From Cladocopium goreaui (taxonomy: Eukaryota; Sar; Dinophyceae; Suessiales; Symbiodiniaceae), in the NCBI GenBank assembly GCA_947184155.2, contig CAMXCT020000313.1:655472-719471 (forward strand): a stretch of DNA of 64,000 nt. The letters run 5' to 3'. Shown here piece after piece: positions 12,785-22,418 of the stretch (position 1 is the first letter of the stretch; every line of letters starts with the position of its first letter). Under the pieces are notes generated by a model, which did not search any database, was not told the DNA's origin, and worked only from the letters and a program-made list of their open reading frames with translations. A program made the position numbers and the translations under genes.

Positions 12785-12850
12785 GATTCAGCCCCAATAC
12801 ATGGCCATCGGATGTCAGCGAAAGCCGTAGAAAGCCCAACGTAAACTTCA
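12785..12850 (-). pseudogene. Possible frameshifted RCC1-like exon
   Basis: One minus frame reads LSTAFADI and the next reads LTSDGHVLG over adjacent bases. Together they resemble AT-AFAAIL-SDGHVVTWG, as if one base had been gained or lost. This suggests a decaying repeat exon. Short length makes chance possible. Confidence 0.28.
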
Positions 12851-13056
12851 CCACCAAACAATCGTCCAAAAAAAAGGCGCCCCCGCCTATCAACAGGCCA
12901 AGGATGGGAATGATGAACGGTTTCGCCCTGCAACGCAACGTGTCCAATGTGTATGTAGTTCCACGTAGACATAGATAGACAAATGGAATCAAATGGATAG
13001 ATGGATAGTCATGGACAGTCTAAAAATCAACAGAAAGGGCCTAAGTGAGACAGGAC

Positions 13057-13108
13057 CCAAGACGATGTTTCATCATCGAAGCCGTCCTTTCCCAGCCGAA
13101 GCTTCACC
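13057..13108 (-). CDS. Candidate RCC1-like exon
   Basis: CATAG acceptor and TCTTGG/GTCCTG donor enclose 52 nt (phase 1 to 0) reading VKLRLGKDGFDDETSSW, comparable with VVTWG-DGFGG-SSWV in the well-supported exon at 36566-36646. The tryptophan and second glycine are lost. Confidence 0.38.
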
Positions 13109-13788
13109 CTATGGGAATGCAACTTAGTCATGGAAAATCCAACAATACATAATATACATCTATAGATATCAGACATCTCTGGATTCTGTTGATTTTGTTT
13201 TCTAGATTAAAGTTCCCCATCACAAGCTTAGACTACCCCGCAAGGTACTCAAACTTTAGGTTTCTACTATAGATGTCTAATCTTAGATATCCTGCAAAAG
13301 ACATCAAAAAACAAGTTATAATTTTGAGACCGTTTGAAAAAAGGGAAGTTCCATCGTTTTCCCATCAACACTGTAGAATATAAGCCAGACGAAGTTACCG
13401 AACCAAGGTTAACCCAGATTTGATGGTTTGTTTGAAAATTCAAGGGGCTGAGAGCAAAACTTGATGGCTTAAATATCTGAAGCATCATTTTCCCCATTTT
13501 CCAACGGCCGATCATTTCGGAGTAAATCCATCCCCCATGTTCAGGTACCAAACCCAGATATCATATTGGGTGATTTTTTGTCCATAAAATTTCCCCACCA
13601 AATGGATCAAATGGATCAAAATTCTTGGTCAGAAGCTTCATATAAATTCAATGTGTTCTTCATTAAATCCCCTATTCAAAGACATATCCCACTACCATAT
13701 ATCATTAGACAAAACCCTATCTTCATAAAGCCTAATCCCCTACATATATATAATATAAGTATAGCTGCATCTACTTTAAAAATGAACA

Positions 13789-13899
13789 TACCCTCTGGCA
13801 ATTTAACATTAAGCTATGGAAAATGGACCATAGAAATAGACTATTTACTGTAGCTATTAATAGCATGGTGATTTTCCATAATTGTTTGTTAGTTTATAG
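13789..13899. mobile_element. Family B TIR element (diverged)
   Basis: Left ACCCTCTGGCAATTTAACAT, internal AAGCTATGGAAAATGG and GCATGGTGATTTTCCATAAT. The right TIR is degenerate (TTAGTTTATAGGT). Confidence 0.55.
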
Positions 13900-14866
13900 G
13901 TTTGTCTGAAAATAGGGCATCCGCTAGTCAACTGGTGATCATGTTCCCTATCAAGATATATTTACAGTGGGCGTTAATACCGCATGTTTAGACCTACGCA
14001 TATATCATATTGATGGTTATATCATGTTATATCCAATTCTATCCTCAACGCAAAAATATATCCCCATTGATAGGTAATTATCCCTAATAGTTGGGTGGTT
14101 GTGATTTTTTCCAGCAACTATACTCATATCAGCTGAACTATCCATGAAACACTATCCCACCAAATAGTATCCCACTATAAAATATAACTGACCATGGGAT
14201 ACTATATTTCTATATCAACTATAAATCCATAGTTGCTACATGTTATAACACTATATTTCAAGATTTTGTAGCTATAGCTGTGACATCATGAAATTTTCAT
14301 GTATCATTTCATGTATCATAATGTATCCCATTTCTTTATGAGTATCCCATGGCTTCTGGGAAATTCCACAAAAAAAAACTAGCCAGGCTGCGTGTCTGAT
14401 TCCAGGACATCAAGCATGTGCCTCGGAGGCGAAAACCAGTCAGTCATGGTCGAAATCTGAAAAAATCGCTGATCTAAAAGTCATGATATTGATATATGTT
14501 GATCCACAGCTATAGCATGTTTTATATGCTGTAGCTATGAATCATAGCTATATAAATATATATAATTTTTTATTGATCATCATAATAATGGATTAGTAAC
14601 TAACTAACGAATGTATTCCCATTAATAATAATGGATCATATATATTCCCATACTAACTAATAGTAACTAATGGGAATCTCTGACATTGGAGCCATTGGAA
14701 CTTCCGCTCTGCCGCTGGATAGCTGTTTCGGCCAAGGATTTAATTGCGATGGAGGTCACCGGAGATCGTTGGTTTTCTCATCCCGTGACGTTACGTCCTA
14801 AGAAAACATCCCCAAAAATACTGGAAAATACTGGAAATACTGGAAAATACTGGAAAGTACTGCTTT

Positions 14867-14940
14867 CATGTGCTTTCCCTGGGGCTGCTGACTGCCCGGT
14901 GGCATCTGTAGCCTGGGTAGTCCCAAAGGGATTTCACCAC
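14867..14940 (-). CDS. Candidate RCC1-like exon
   Basis: The minus frame reads VVKSLWDYPGYRCHRAVSSP, close to VVTWGDPGYGGHSAVSS in spacing, with W, D, P, G, Y and the AVSS block kept. No acceptor was pinned down. It may be a repeat exon of the same gene or a decayed copy. Confidence 0.38.
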
Positions 14941-15243
14941 CAGCAAAAAGGGGGAAGATCCGGGGTAAACAAAAAACGATGGAAAGATCCATGCTATTCC
15001 TGAGAAATTTCAGTATTTCTATGGTGATTTTCCATAGTTATGTTAAATTACCAATTGTTTGTGTGTCTGTGCGTAGCTGTGCGTGTGTGTGTGCACGCGC
15101 GCATGCCCATATGAGTACGGCTCACAATGTCAGATCCCGGCGACCACCGGACACAACCCACGTGAGTTTTGGTGCTGGCATCCAGTGCTGGCCCATTACC
15201 CAACAGTCAACTAAGATAGAGATACAACATGATACAACCATAT

Positions 15244-15350
15244 CTGGTTGGTGGTCTCAACCCCTCTGAAAAATATTAGTCAGTTGAGTCAGTTGGGGTC
15301 ATTATTCCCAATATATGGAAAAATAAAACATGTTCCAAACCACCAACCAG
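15244..15350. mobile_element. Family A TIR element with 4-bp TSD
   Basis: CTGGTTGGTGGTCTCAACCC at the left and CCAAACCACCAACCAG at the right, flanked on both sides by ATAT. Internal GTCAGTTGGGGTCATTATTC is present. Confidence 0.85.
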
Positions 15351-15397
15351 ATATCTATCCATATCTATCTTCAGTTTACCATAGCTTACCCCAGCCA

Positions 15398-15490
15398 GTT
15401 TGTGCCGGTGACTGACTGCACGGCAACCAGCCGGAGCTCCTCACTTCCACTTGATCTGCTTGCTCCACTTGATCCAGTGGTTCTGTCTGA
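15398..15490 (-). CDS. Possible degenerate RCC1-like exon
   Basis: The minus frame contains SSGSEELRLVAVQSVTG, reminiscent of SSxVQxQLRxVQSVxA. The surrounding residues are Ser/Gly-rich and splice sites are ambiguous. Confidence 0.22.
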
Positions 15491-15769
15491 TGGATCTGTT
15501 GCCATTGCTAAATGGTTGAGAATCTGTTGTTCATTGAAAATGCTCTCCTGAAACCAGCCGAAACAGCACATCAAAGAAGTCAGATGACACTTCTGAGAAG
15601 AGTCAGGGATGGTTCACCAAAAGGTAGGCTTACCATGAGTTTGTTCGAAAAACGGGCACCTTATGAAAAATCCCCGATTTCACACAGCCACACATCATTT
15701 TACGATCCGGGGGAAAGGGGATTGCAAGATCAATTGCTCCAGGCGGAGCAAGGCTTGTGTGAAAATTTG

Positions 15770-15877
15770 GTATACCATCTTGTTGTTTAACATAGCCATG
15801 GAAAATCACCATTTGTAATAGGTAAACCATCTATAAATGGGCCATTCTCCATGGCTATGTTAAATAACCAGAGGGTA
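15770..15877. mobile_element. Family B TIR element
   Basis: Right end CCATGGCTATGTTAAATAAC then CAGAGGGTA; left end TACCATCTTGTTGTTTAACA. Internal AAATCACCATTTGTAATAGG and CATCTATAAATGGGCCATT. Confidence 0.65.
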
Positions 15878-16289
15878 TCCAAAAAAACAAAAATGAGGCG
15901 TAGAAATTCTTTCCTTTATCAACTGCCATGAAACGCATTGCAATATCAAGATGCCCTTCAATATGTCAAGATGTTGTGGCTTTTACGTCAAGTTGCCAGG
16001 AGATAGGAAGGGTTCAAGTTGTGGGGAGCCCACAACAGGAGCTGCCTGTCGTTAAAAGAACTGGTTCCATGGGTTTATTTTCACTGACATGGGAGTTCTT
16101 GAAATGATCACTGGCATAATTTTCATGGAAATATCAAACGGCCTTTGTGGAGTGGGGATGTCAATTGGTGTCTAATGATCACTGGGACCCAATCAATCAA
16201 CAAATATGACAATCATTGACAATCATTGGGATGATCTCTAATGGAAGATTTACCGGAAACATCCGGAAACCAGGCTTTTTCCAATCAAG

Positions 16290-16393
16290 TACCCTCTGGT
16301 AATTTAACATAGCTATGGAAAATCACCATTTTGAATGGGAAAATCCACTATAAATGGCCATTTTCAATAGCTATGTTAGTTTACCAGAGAGTA
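16290..16393. mobile_element. Family B TIR element
   Basis: TACCCTCTGGTAATTTAACA ... GCTATGTTAGTTTACCAGAG then AGTA. The internal core ATGGAAAATCACCATTTTGA is well preserved. Confidence 0.8.
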
Positions 16394-16414
16394 TCAAGGG
16401 GGTTCCTATTGATT

Positions 16415-16482
16415 TTCCAATCGAATTGAGAGTCACCCCTAGGGGACCGCAGTCCTTCGCCACTTTTTCCACTTGATCTAGC
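16415..16482 (-). CDS. Possible RCC1-like exon
   Basis: After a GGCTAG acceptor the minus strand reads QVEKVAKDCGPLGVTLN, resembling DVQQIxAxxxAFAAL. Borders are tentative and the match is weak. Confidence 0.25.
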
Positions 16483-16536
16483 CATTATCATTATCATCTG
16501 GATTTGACATGATTTGACTCAAAATCTCAAACTTTG

Positions 16537-16757
16537 CTGGTTGGTGGTTTCAACCCCTCTGAAAAATATGGAAGTCAGTTGGGATGAAATTCCCAATATA
16601 TTATGGGAAAATATACTCCAAATATTCCAAACCACATAAACCACCAACCGGAAACATATGTCCAATTATGTTCCATTATACCTTTCAATTATGATGGTTG
16701 TGGAATACCACCAACCAGACAGAATCTCAAACTTTGGGTTTCCAAACCACCAACCAG
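16537..16757. mobile_element. Nested or partly duplicated family A elements
   Basis: A family A left end at 16537 is followed by two ACCACCAACC right ends (16651 and 16757) and a partial internal one. The sequence ATCTCAAACTTTG occurs just before the left end and again before the last right end. This looks like repeated insertion or tandem duplication at one site. Confidence 0.6.
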
Positions 16758-16831
16758 TATAAATAAATATATATATATAATATATATATTGTATATATAT
16801 ATATTATATTAGCTATATAAATTATATTAAC

Positions 16832-16937
16832 CTGCTCGGTGGCTTTAACCACTCTGAGAAATATTAGTCAATGGGAAGGATGACATCCCATATATGAAAT
16901 GGAAAATAAAAGTCATGTGACCCAAACCACCAACCAG
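16832..16937. mobile_element. Family A TIR element (diverged left end)
   Basis: Starts CTGCTCGGTGGCTTTAACC and ends CCCAAACCACCAACCAG. Contains GGAAGGATGACATCCCATAT, the variant core also seen at 7800, 43927 and 51181. Confidence 0.7.
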
Positions 16938-17039
16938 ATAACTAATATGTAACTAATACTGTAACTAATGATTGGCTTTCCATTTTTGCTCCACAAATCT
17001 TCTTCCATTCTCCGCCGTTCTGTCGGGTCACGTGAACTC

Positions 17040-17170
17040 CGTCTGAACGCCATGGTGTATCGGATGCATCGTCACGTCCACCTTTTTTCGCGGCATCGTC
17101 ACGTTTCGCCGGATGAAATCAGGGAAGCCCGGGAAGCCCTGGTCTGGTACAAAAAAACGATGAAAAACCC
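17040..17170 (-). CDS. Possible exon, strand uncertain
   Basis: Both strands are open and coding-like. The minus frame reads PDQGFPGFPDFIRRNV, distantly like an RCC1 GFGGDSSxV block. The plus frame reads VSPDEIREAREALVWYKK, which also looks like protein. I cannot decide between them. Confidence 0.25.
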
Positions 17171-17210
17171 ATGAAAAAACGGGGAAAACATCGTTGAAAA
17201 CAGCCTGTGC

Positions 17211-17314
17211 TACCCTCTGGTAAACTAACATAGCTATTGAAAATGGCCATTTATAGTGGATTTTCCCATTAAAAATGGTGATTTGCCATAGCTATGTTAA
17301 ATTACCAGAGGGTA
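17211..17314. mobile_element. Family B TIR element
   Basis: TACCCTCTGGTAAACTAACA to GCTATGTTAAATTACCAGAG then GGTA. A near-consensus copy with a fully palindromic outer part. Confidence 0.85.
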
Positions 17315-17487
17315 ATATGTAGAATTCTCTATAAAGATATTAATTTGCTTCGGCAGTCTTGGTATTTTGTTGGGGAAATCTGAAACACTGTTCCATGGCT
17401 AAATCGATGGATCAATATGCACCCGAAAAACAGGTAGTGAAAGAAGCTCAAACAAGGTCATGATAGTTTTATGATACTAGTGATGTT

Positions 17488-17732
17488 GATCACGATGAGG
17501 ATGATGAGGATGATGAGGATGATGAGGATGATGAGGATGATGAGGATGATGAGGATGATGAGGATGATGAGGATGATGAGGATGAGTATGATGAGGATGA
17601 TGAGGATGATGAGGATGATGAGGATGAGTATGATGAGGATGATGAGGATCAGTATGATGAGGATGATGAGGATGAGTATGATGAGGATGATGAGGATCAG
17701 TATGATGAGGATGATGAGGATGATGAGGAGAA
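17488..17732. repeat. GATGATGAG microsatellite
   Basis: About 245 bp of GATGAGGATGATGAG repeats with occasional GTAT and CAGTAT variants. All open frames across it are artefacts of the repeat. Confidence 0.92.
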
Positions 17733-18264
17733 AGATTATTACCAATTATTACCATTTTTGTCATATATGTTTGTTATGTTGTCATTGTTATGCCAGGACT
17801 GCTAGTCATGGTCTGGTGTCGTGGTTGGAGGGAAACGTCACGAAATGCCATGGACGTTGGCATGTTGCAACACGTCACCTTTCAAACTGCACTCTGGAAG
17901 ATCAATGCAAAATGATCAAAAATCAGGAAATTATCCTATGAAAGCAGTAGTCATGGGGGTCATCATTGAATTTCATGAGATATACATATAAACCAGCAAC
18001 ATTGTATCTGGGTGATACCTAGTTCTTCTTCTGCAGCTTAGATTCACGGGCGATGTGAAGTTATCTCTGTCTGATACGCAAAAAAAATCTGGAGGTGTCT
18101 GTAGAATCTCCAAAAAAATAGAGAAAAGATGCGTGATTTATGATGAATTTATCATGATTTATCAGTGTTTGAGTGGGATTCTTACATTTCTATCTTTCTG
18201 GGGGTTGCTACACATGAAAGATCTCTGCACCAGGTCCAAAAATCTGCAGTTACGGATGTAAGAT

Positions 18265-18371
18265 CTGGCTGGTGGTTGAGCCACCCATCTGAAAAATATG
18301 AGCTCGTCAAATGGGATGATGACATTCCCAACTGAATGGAAAGTCATAAAAAAAGTTCCAAACCACCAGCC
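18265..18371. mobile_element. Family A TIR element
   Basis: CTGGCTGGTGGTTGAGCCAC at the left and TTCCAAACCACCAGCC at the right. Contains ATGAGCTCGTCAAATGGGAT and CATTCCCAACTGAATGGAAA. Confidence 0.7.
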
Positions 18372-18514
18372 ATTTGTTTGTTTTTTTTTCCATAGGTATC
18401 ATGCGGAAAAAACACCAACCCCACCTCCTAACCATCTCAGTGACCTGTCTCAAGGTCCACTAGATGTCACTGCAACAAAGCAATGACTAACCGAAACTTT
18501 GGTAGCGGATCCCA

Positions 18515-18635
18515 CTAGCCTCTGGTAATGACTAACACTTTGCGACATAGAAAATGACCATAGAAATAGTGGATTTTCCCAGCTAGATAGCATGGTGGAT
18601 CTTTCCAGTTCGCTATGTTAAATTACCAGAGGGTA
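18515..18635. mobile_element. Family B TIR element
   Basis: TAGCCTCTGGTAATGACTAA ... CGCTATGTTAAATTACCAGA then GGGTA. The interior carries TTTGCGACATAGAAAATGAC and a TCTTTCCAGTTCG block shared with the copy at 26598. Confidence 0.75.
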
Positions 18636-19173
18636 TCCCACTTAGCGGTGAATAAATCCCCTGAGGTTACTGTACTAAGCAGTTGGGTGAAGCATCAAGT
18701 CACCAAGTGTCGGTGGGTCCTAACCGAGTGGCTGTAATGGCTGGCGACTTCTGGCCGGCGACGCAAGACGCGGGGGTCGGGTGAACCGGCACGTGACAAT
18801 TAAACAGCCGCAGAAATGGAACATGAATGGGGCGTTCATGGGAATTTCATTATGATTTCATGGTGACTTAATGGTGATGAAGCGGGGGTTCATGGCGATT
18901 TATAGGGATTTCATGGGGGACTAATGGGAAATCAAAATGATTTTATCGCAATTCATGGGGATTTGACATGATGTATATAACTATTATAACTCATACAAAA
19001 ACCAACAACACTGGGAACATGTTGTAAAACACCTTTGGTACTTCAACAGTTTGCCATGAAAAATCACCCATTAGTTCATGGCGTTCATGGCATCAAACTC
19101 GGCCATGGCTTCCATGGCCCAATGGCTGTGTGAAATTCAGCCCATGAATCCAGTGAAATAGTGGCTTTAGTGG

Positions 19174-19292
19174 CTACCCTCTGGTAAACATTCACAGTTT
19201 GCTATTGAAAATGGTCCAGTCGAAATAGTTGATTGTTCCATTAAAAATTGTGATTTTCCAGTTCGTTTTTTGTATGTTTACCAGGCCGGGTA
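19174..19292. mobile_element. Family B TIR element with variant GGCCGGGTA end
   Basis: Left end TACCCTCTGGTAAACATTCA; right end TATGTTTACCAGGCCGGGTA instead of the usual CAGAGGGTA. The variant end is mirrored by the left end of the next copy at 19441. Confidence 0.7.
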
Positions 19293-19315
19293 TATCATGG
19301 GATACGTTATCATGG

Positions 19316-19390
19316 CTGGTTGGTGGTTGGGAGAAACCTACCCCTCTGATGGGAATTCATGGGAAATCCATGGGAATTTTTCCATCGAAA
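19316..19390. mobile_element. Family A left-end fragment between two B elements
   Basis: CTGGTTGGTGGTTGGGAGAA then CCTACCCCTCTGATGGG matches the start of family A, but no right TIR follows before the next B element. Confidence 0.5.
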
Positions 19391-19440
19391 CGTAACGGTT
19401 TAACGCTTCTACCAGTCGTGAATTTCGCGAGTTTTTGGAA

Positions 19441-19549
19441 CTACCCGGCCTGGTAAACATACAAAAAACTATGGAAAATCACCATTTTTAATGGGAAAAT
19501 CCACTATAAATGGTCATTTTCAATAGCTACGTTAAATTACCAGAGGGTA
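19441..19549. mobile_element. Family B TIR element with variant TACCCGGCC end
   Basis: Starts TACCCGGCCTGGTAAACATA and ends TTAAATTACCAGAGGGTA. Its left variant is the exact complement of the variant end at 19292, so the two copies face each other. Confidence 0.75.
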
Positions 19550-19679
19550 ATGCTATTCCAAATCTACCAAGTTTAGTATCGGTTAACAGGGATTATTATC
19601 TCAAGTCGAAGAAATGCTCAGTCAATGATCATGCTTCTTCAACCAGTCATGCAGGCCAGTCCTAACCACTTACTCAAAA

Positions 19680-19757
19680 AACCAGGGATGCGCATCCTTC
19701 TCTTCAGGGCATTCTTTCTTTCAAAATTGTTAGCCTCCAGACCCCAGCCCAACATAG
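19680..19757 (-). CDS. Candidate RCC1-like exon
   Basis: The minus frame reads LGWGLEANNFERKNALKRRM, keeping the WG and the ...N.AL..R spacing of the VVTWGxxxxGGDSSxV block. Acceptor and donor are not certain. Confidence 0.33.
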
Positions 19758-19790
19758 GTAAAATAGATATAGAAAATTCATGAACAATTT

Positions 19791-19904
19791 CTGGTTGGTG
19801 GTTGGTATACCTACCCCTCTGAAAATATGAGTTCGTCAAATGGGATGATGACATTCCCAACTGAATGGAAAGTCATAAAACATGTTCCAGTCACCACCAA
19901 CCAG
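19791..19904. mobile_element. Family A TIR element with 4-bp TSD
   Basis: CTGGTTGGTGGTTGGTATAC at the left and GTCACCACCAACCAG at the right, flanked by ATTT on both sides. The interior is nearly identical to the copy at 18265. Confidence 0.85.
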
Positions 19905-20047
19905 ATTTCTACACAGATAGTTTCCTTTTGCAAGCCATGGATTTTCTATCATAAAGCAAAGGACCGATCTGGCACCCTGCAATTCATGTCTTGCGAGAAA
20001 TGCAGCCATCTCATTCTTCAGCTTGTAGAATATGGATTGGAAAAGGA

Positions 20048-20145
20048 TACCCTCTGGTAAACATACAAAAAACTATGGAAAATCACCATGCTATCAATGG
20101 GTAAATCCACTATTTCTATGTGCCATTTTCAATAGCCATGGCTGG
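20048..20145. mobile_element. Family B element, right end truncated
   Basis: TACCCTCTGGTAAACATACA then AAAACTATGGAAAATCACCA is intact. After CATTTTCAATAGCCATGG the ACCAGAGGGTA end is missing. Confidence 0.65.
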
Positions 20146-20275
20146 CTGGATTCCCCCCCAAAAAATGAGAAAATCATCGGAAAATACAGGAAACATATGG
20201 GAAAAACATGGAAAAACTAGCCATGGAGGTTTAGTTCACTGGGAAAACCCATCAAACTGATGATACCAAGGTCCC

Positions 20276-20371
20276 TCTGACGAAGTCTTGAGTTCGACGT
20301 CTTTCGGAACGCACAGCGCTGGCGAAGTTTCGGAAACGCGGCAAGGACCAGGCAGGTCACCGTGCGCTACC
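20276..20371 (-). CDS. Candidate RCC1-like exon
   Basis: TTTTAG acceptor, phase 1. Reads VAHGDLPGPCRVSETSPALC then VPKDVELKTSSEG. The order V-x-x-GD, then Cys/Gly, T-S, then DVE matches a full VVTWGD...GG-SS...DVEQIQAxSEG unit. The region is GC-rich compared with its flanks. The WG tryptophan is replaced by His. Confidence 0.45.
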
Positions 20372-20899
20372 CTAAAATGAAAGGCAACTCTGCTGGCTTG
20401 TTTTCTACATGATTTGGCTTTTATGCTTTATCCTAAAGATGTCGCACGCAACTTCCTATCGTCAAAGCAGGTTCCATTGGGTCCATATTTTGGTCAGAGG
20501 CTGCCCGAACTAGTCCTGCAATGAAACATGGGCCCCTTCCACCGAACATTTTGTAACTAATTAACTAACTGTGTGGATAAAGTATGACAAACATTGACAA
20601 AGCTGGAACTTCATTGGGGTCACCGAGAAATCTTGGAACTCTCAGGGGCCCCTTTTTCGCCATTGCAGTGTGAAATCACTCCAGTCCTAAGTCCTACTAA
20701 GCGGCAGTCCAGTCCACCCAGAGTTCCTGGGGTTCCCGAGATTCCTGGGCTTCGTCAGCAGCATTCCCAGGGCTGAACGAAGGAGTGGACGTCGTGCAAA
20801 TTAAAATCCACCCAGTCACCTAAGAGGTGATAAATGGCGGTGAGGTTGGCTTTCAAAAGGAGCCACAGGAGACAAGGTACCATCCGGTATACATACATA

Positions 20900-21075
20900 T
20901 GTTATATAGATATACAGAGATATAGATGTATAGATATATCCACATAATAGACAAACGGACAAACAGCCAGACAGGACAGATAGACAAATAGATAGATACG
21001 AAGATACAGAGATAGAGAGATACGAAGATACAGAGATAGAGAGATACGGAGATACAGATAGATGATTCATAGATG
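20900..21075. repeat. GATA/GATACAGA-type simple repeat
   Basis: Degenerate GATACAGAGATAGAGAGATA repeats, with no coding content. Confidence 0.85.
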
Positions 21076-21146
21076 ATTGATAGATGTAGATCTGAAAGTC
21101 CGTGGCTTTCCACAAAAAACAATCTTCTGCTGGGGGTAACACCGTT

Positions 21147-21190
21147 CCAACCCAGGCATTGCCGCGTCCCGCGTCCCAAGAGATGCCCCG
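21147..21190 (-). CDS. Possible RCC1-like exon
   Basis: The minus frame reads GISWDAGRGNAW followed by a GTTGG donor. It resembles VISWGDAGRGGNSSW with the GG core shortened. No good acceptor lies nearby. Confidence 0.28.
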
Positions 21191-21221
21191 AATGGTGATT
21201 TTGCAATGGATAGACTCTTAT

Positions 21222-21290
21222 TATACAGCTATATAGAGCTATATAGAGCTATATAGAGCTATATAGAGCTATATAGACCTATAGAGCTAT
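21222..21290. repeat. 10-bp tandem repeat AGCTATATAG
   Basis: About six copies of AGCTATATAG with minor changes. Confidence 0.85.
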
Positions 21291-22083
21291 TGTAGATATA
21301 ATATGATATAATATCAAGATCCAATCCAAAAAAAAACTCATACGGTATCTAATGGTATCTATATAAAGGTATTTTGCTGGATTTTGCTGCTATCCAGAAT
21401 TTTTGGGGGATTGTGAACATATGTTTAAAATTTAGCGACATGTCCAACCATCCTGAAATGTTTGAATCCTCTCGTGCGAAACTCAGTGACGGTCATGCAA
21501 ATGTCTTGGGTCCATTCATGATGGGTCCCGAAAAAAGTACCGTATGTCACGCTATAGTCATAGGGGAGGGACTACTTCTGGCGCCTTTGCCAAGCCTTCA
21601 CAGATCTATGGGTCAATGAGCATCACAGATCTGGGCCTCCTGTAATACAGTCAGATGCGGAGTTTGCCCACCATTTCTTTCGATCGTTTCCAAGGGGAAA
21701 TCTGTGGAATCTTCATTCCGTCATGAATCTGGATGCCTGGGATGGCTCATAATATATCATGATGCATCCCCACACTTCGTCTAGATATCAATGATACAAA
21801 CCCCATGGGTCTCCATATTTTGGCGAGATAAAGCCGCTGGAAGCCCCCAAAAATCCATCCAAATCCCCTCTAACATCTCAATCCCATTCAACCCCCAAAA
21901 AATTCATCCAGAAAATCCACCCACCTCAAACCCCCCAAAAAAAAAACAAAAAACATGGAAGTCAGTCCAAATCCACAGAAATCATCATCAGAAATCATCA
22001 GGAAATCCTGCTATAAATCCCAATATAACTCCCATAGAACTCATCCAGAAATCATCCAGAAATCCCCCAGAAATCCCCCAGAA

Positions 22084-22241
22084 ACCCTCTGGTTATGACA
22101 TTCACAGTTCGCCATGGTTTTTTCGCCATGGCCCTAATCGAAATAGATGGTTTACCTGGGTTCAGCTAGCTATAAAATGGCTGGATTTTCCATGGCAAAC
22201 TGTGAATGTCATGTCATAACCGGTAGTCATAACCAGAGGCT
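22084..22241. mobile_element. Family B long variant
   Basis: CCCTCTGGTTATGACATTCA ... GTGAATGTCATGTCATAACC then GGTAGTCATAACCAGAGG. Its TIRs extend into ATTCACAGTTCGCCATGG/CCATGGCAAACTGTGAAT. It shares this version with the copy at 24510. Confidence 0.7.
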
Positions 22242-22343
22242 ACATCATATTAGATCCCATTAAACCACCATTTTAGATCCCATGAAATCCCATTAAAGTT
22301 CCAATAACCAGAGGCGAAATCCCATGGCGACTTCTCAGGTAAC

Positions 22344-22418
22344 CAAGCTGCTGTGGCCCCCGGAGTTGGGATGGCCCCAGGTGACCACTCGACCCGAGGC
22401 CACGATCGCCGCAAAGGC
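22344..22418 (-). CDS. RCC1 repeat exon (AFAAI to GGHSSL)
   Basis: 75 nt, phase 0 to 0, between a GGCTAG acceptor and a GT donor. Reads [15 protein letters not shown], then [10 protein letters not shown], an almost canonical repeat in one exon. It follows in frame from the exon at 22623-22652. The next downstream exon is uncertain. Confidence 0.85.

Noticed and set aside
17458-17941. 156-codon frame with MMRMMR repeats
   Set aside because: Product of the GATGATGAG microsatellite with a short random extension.
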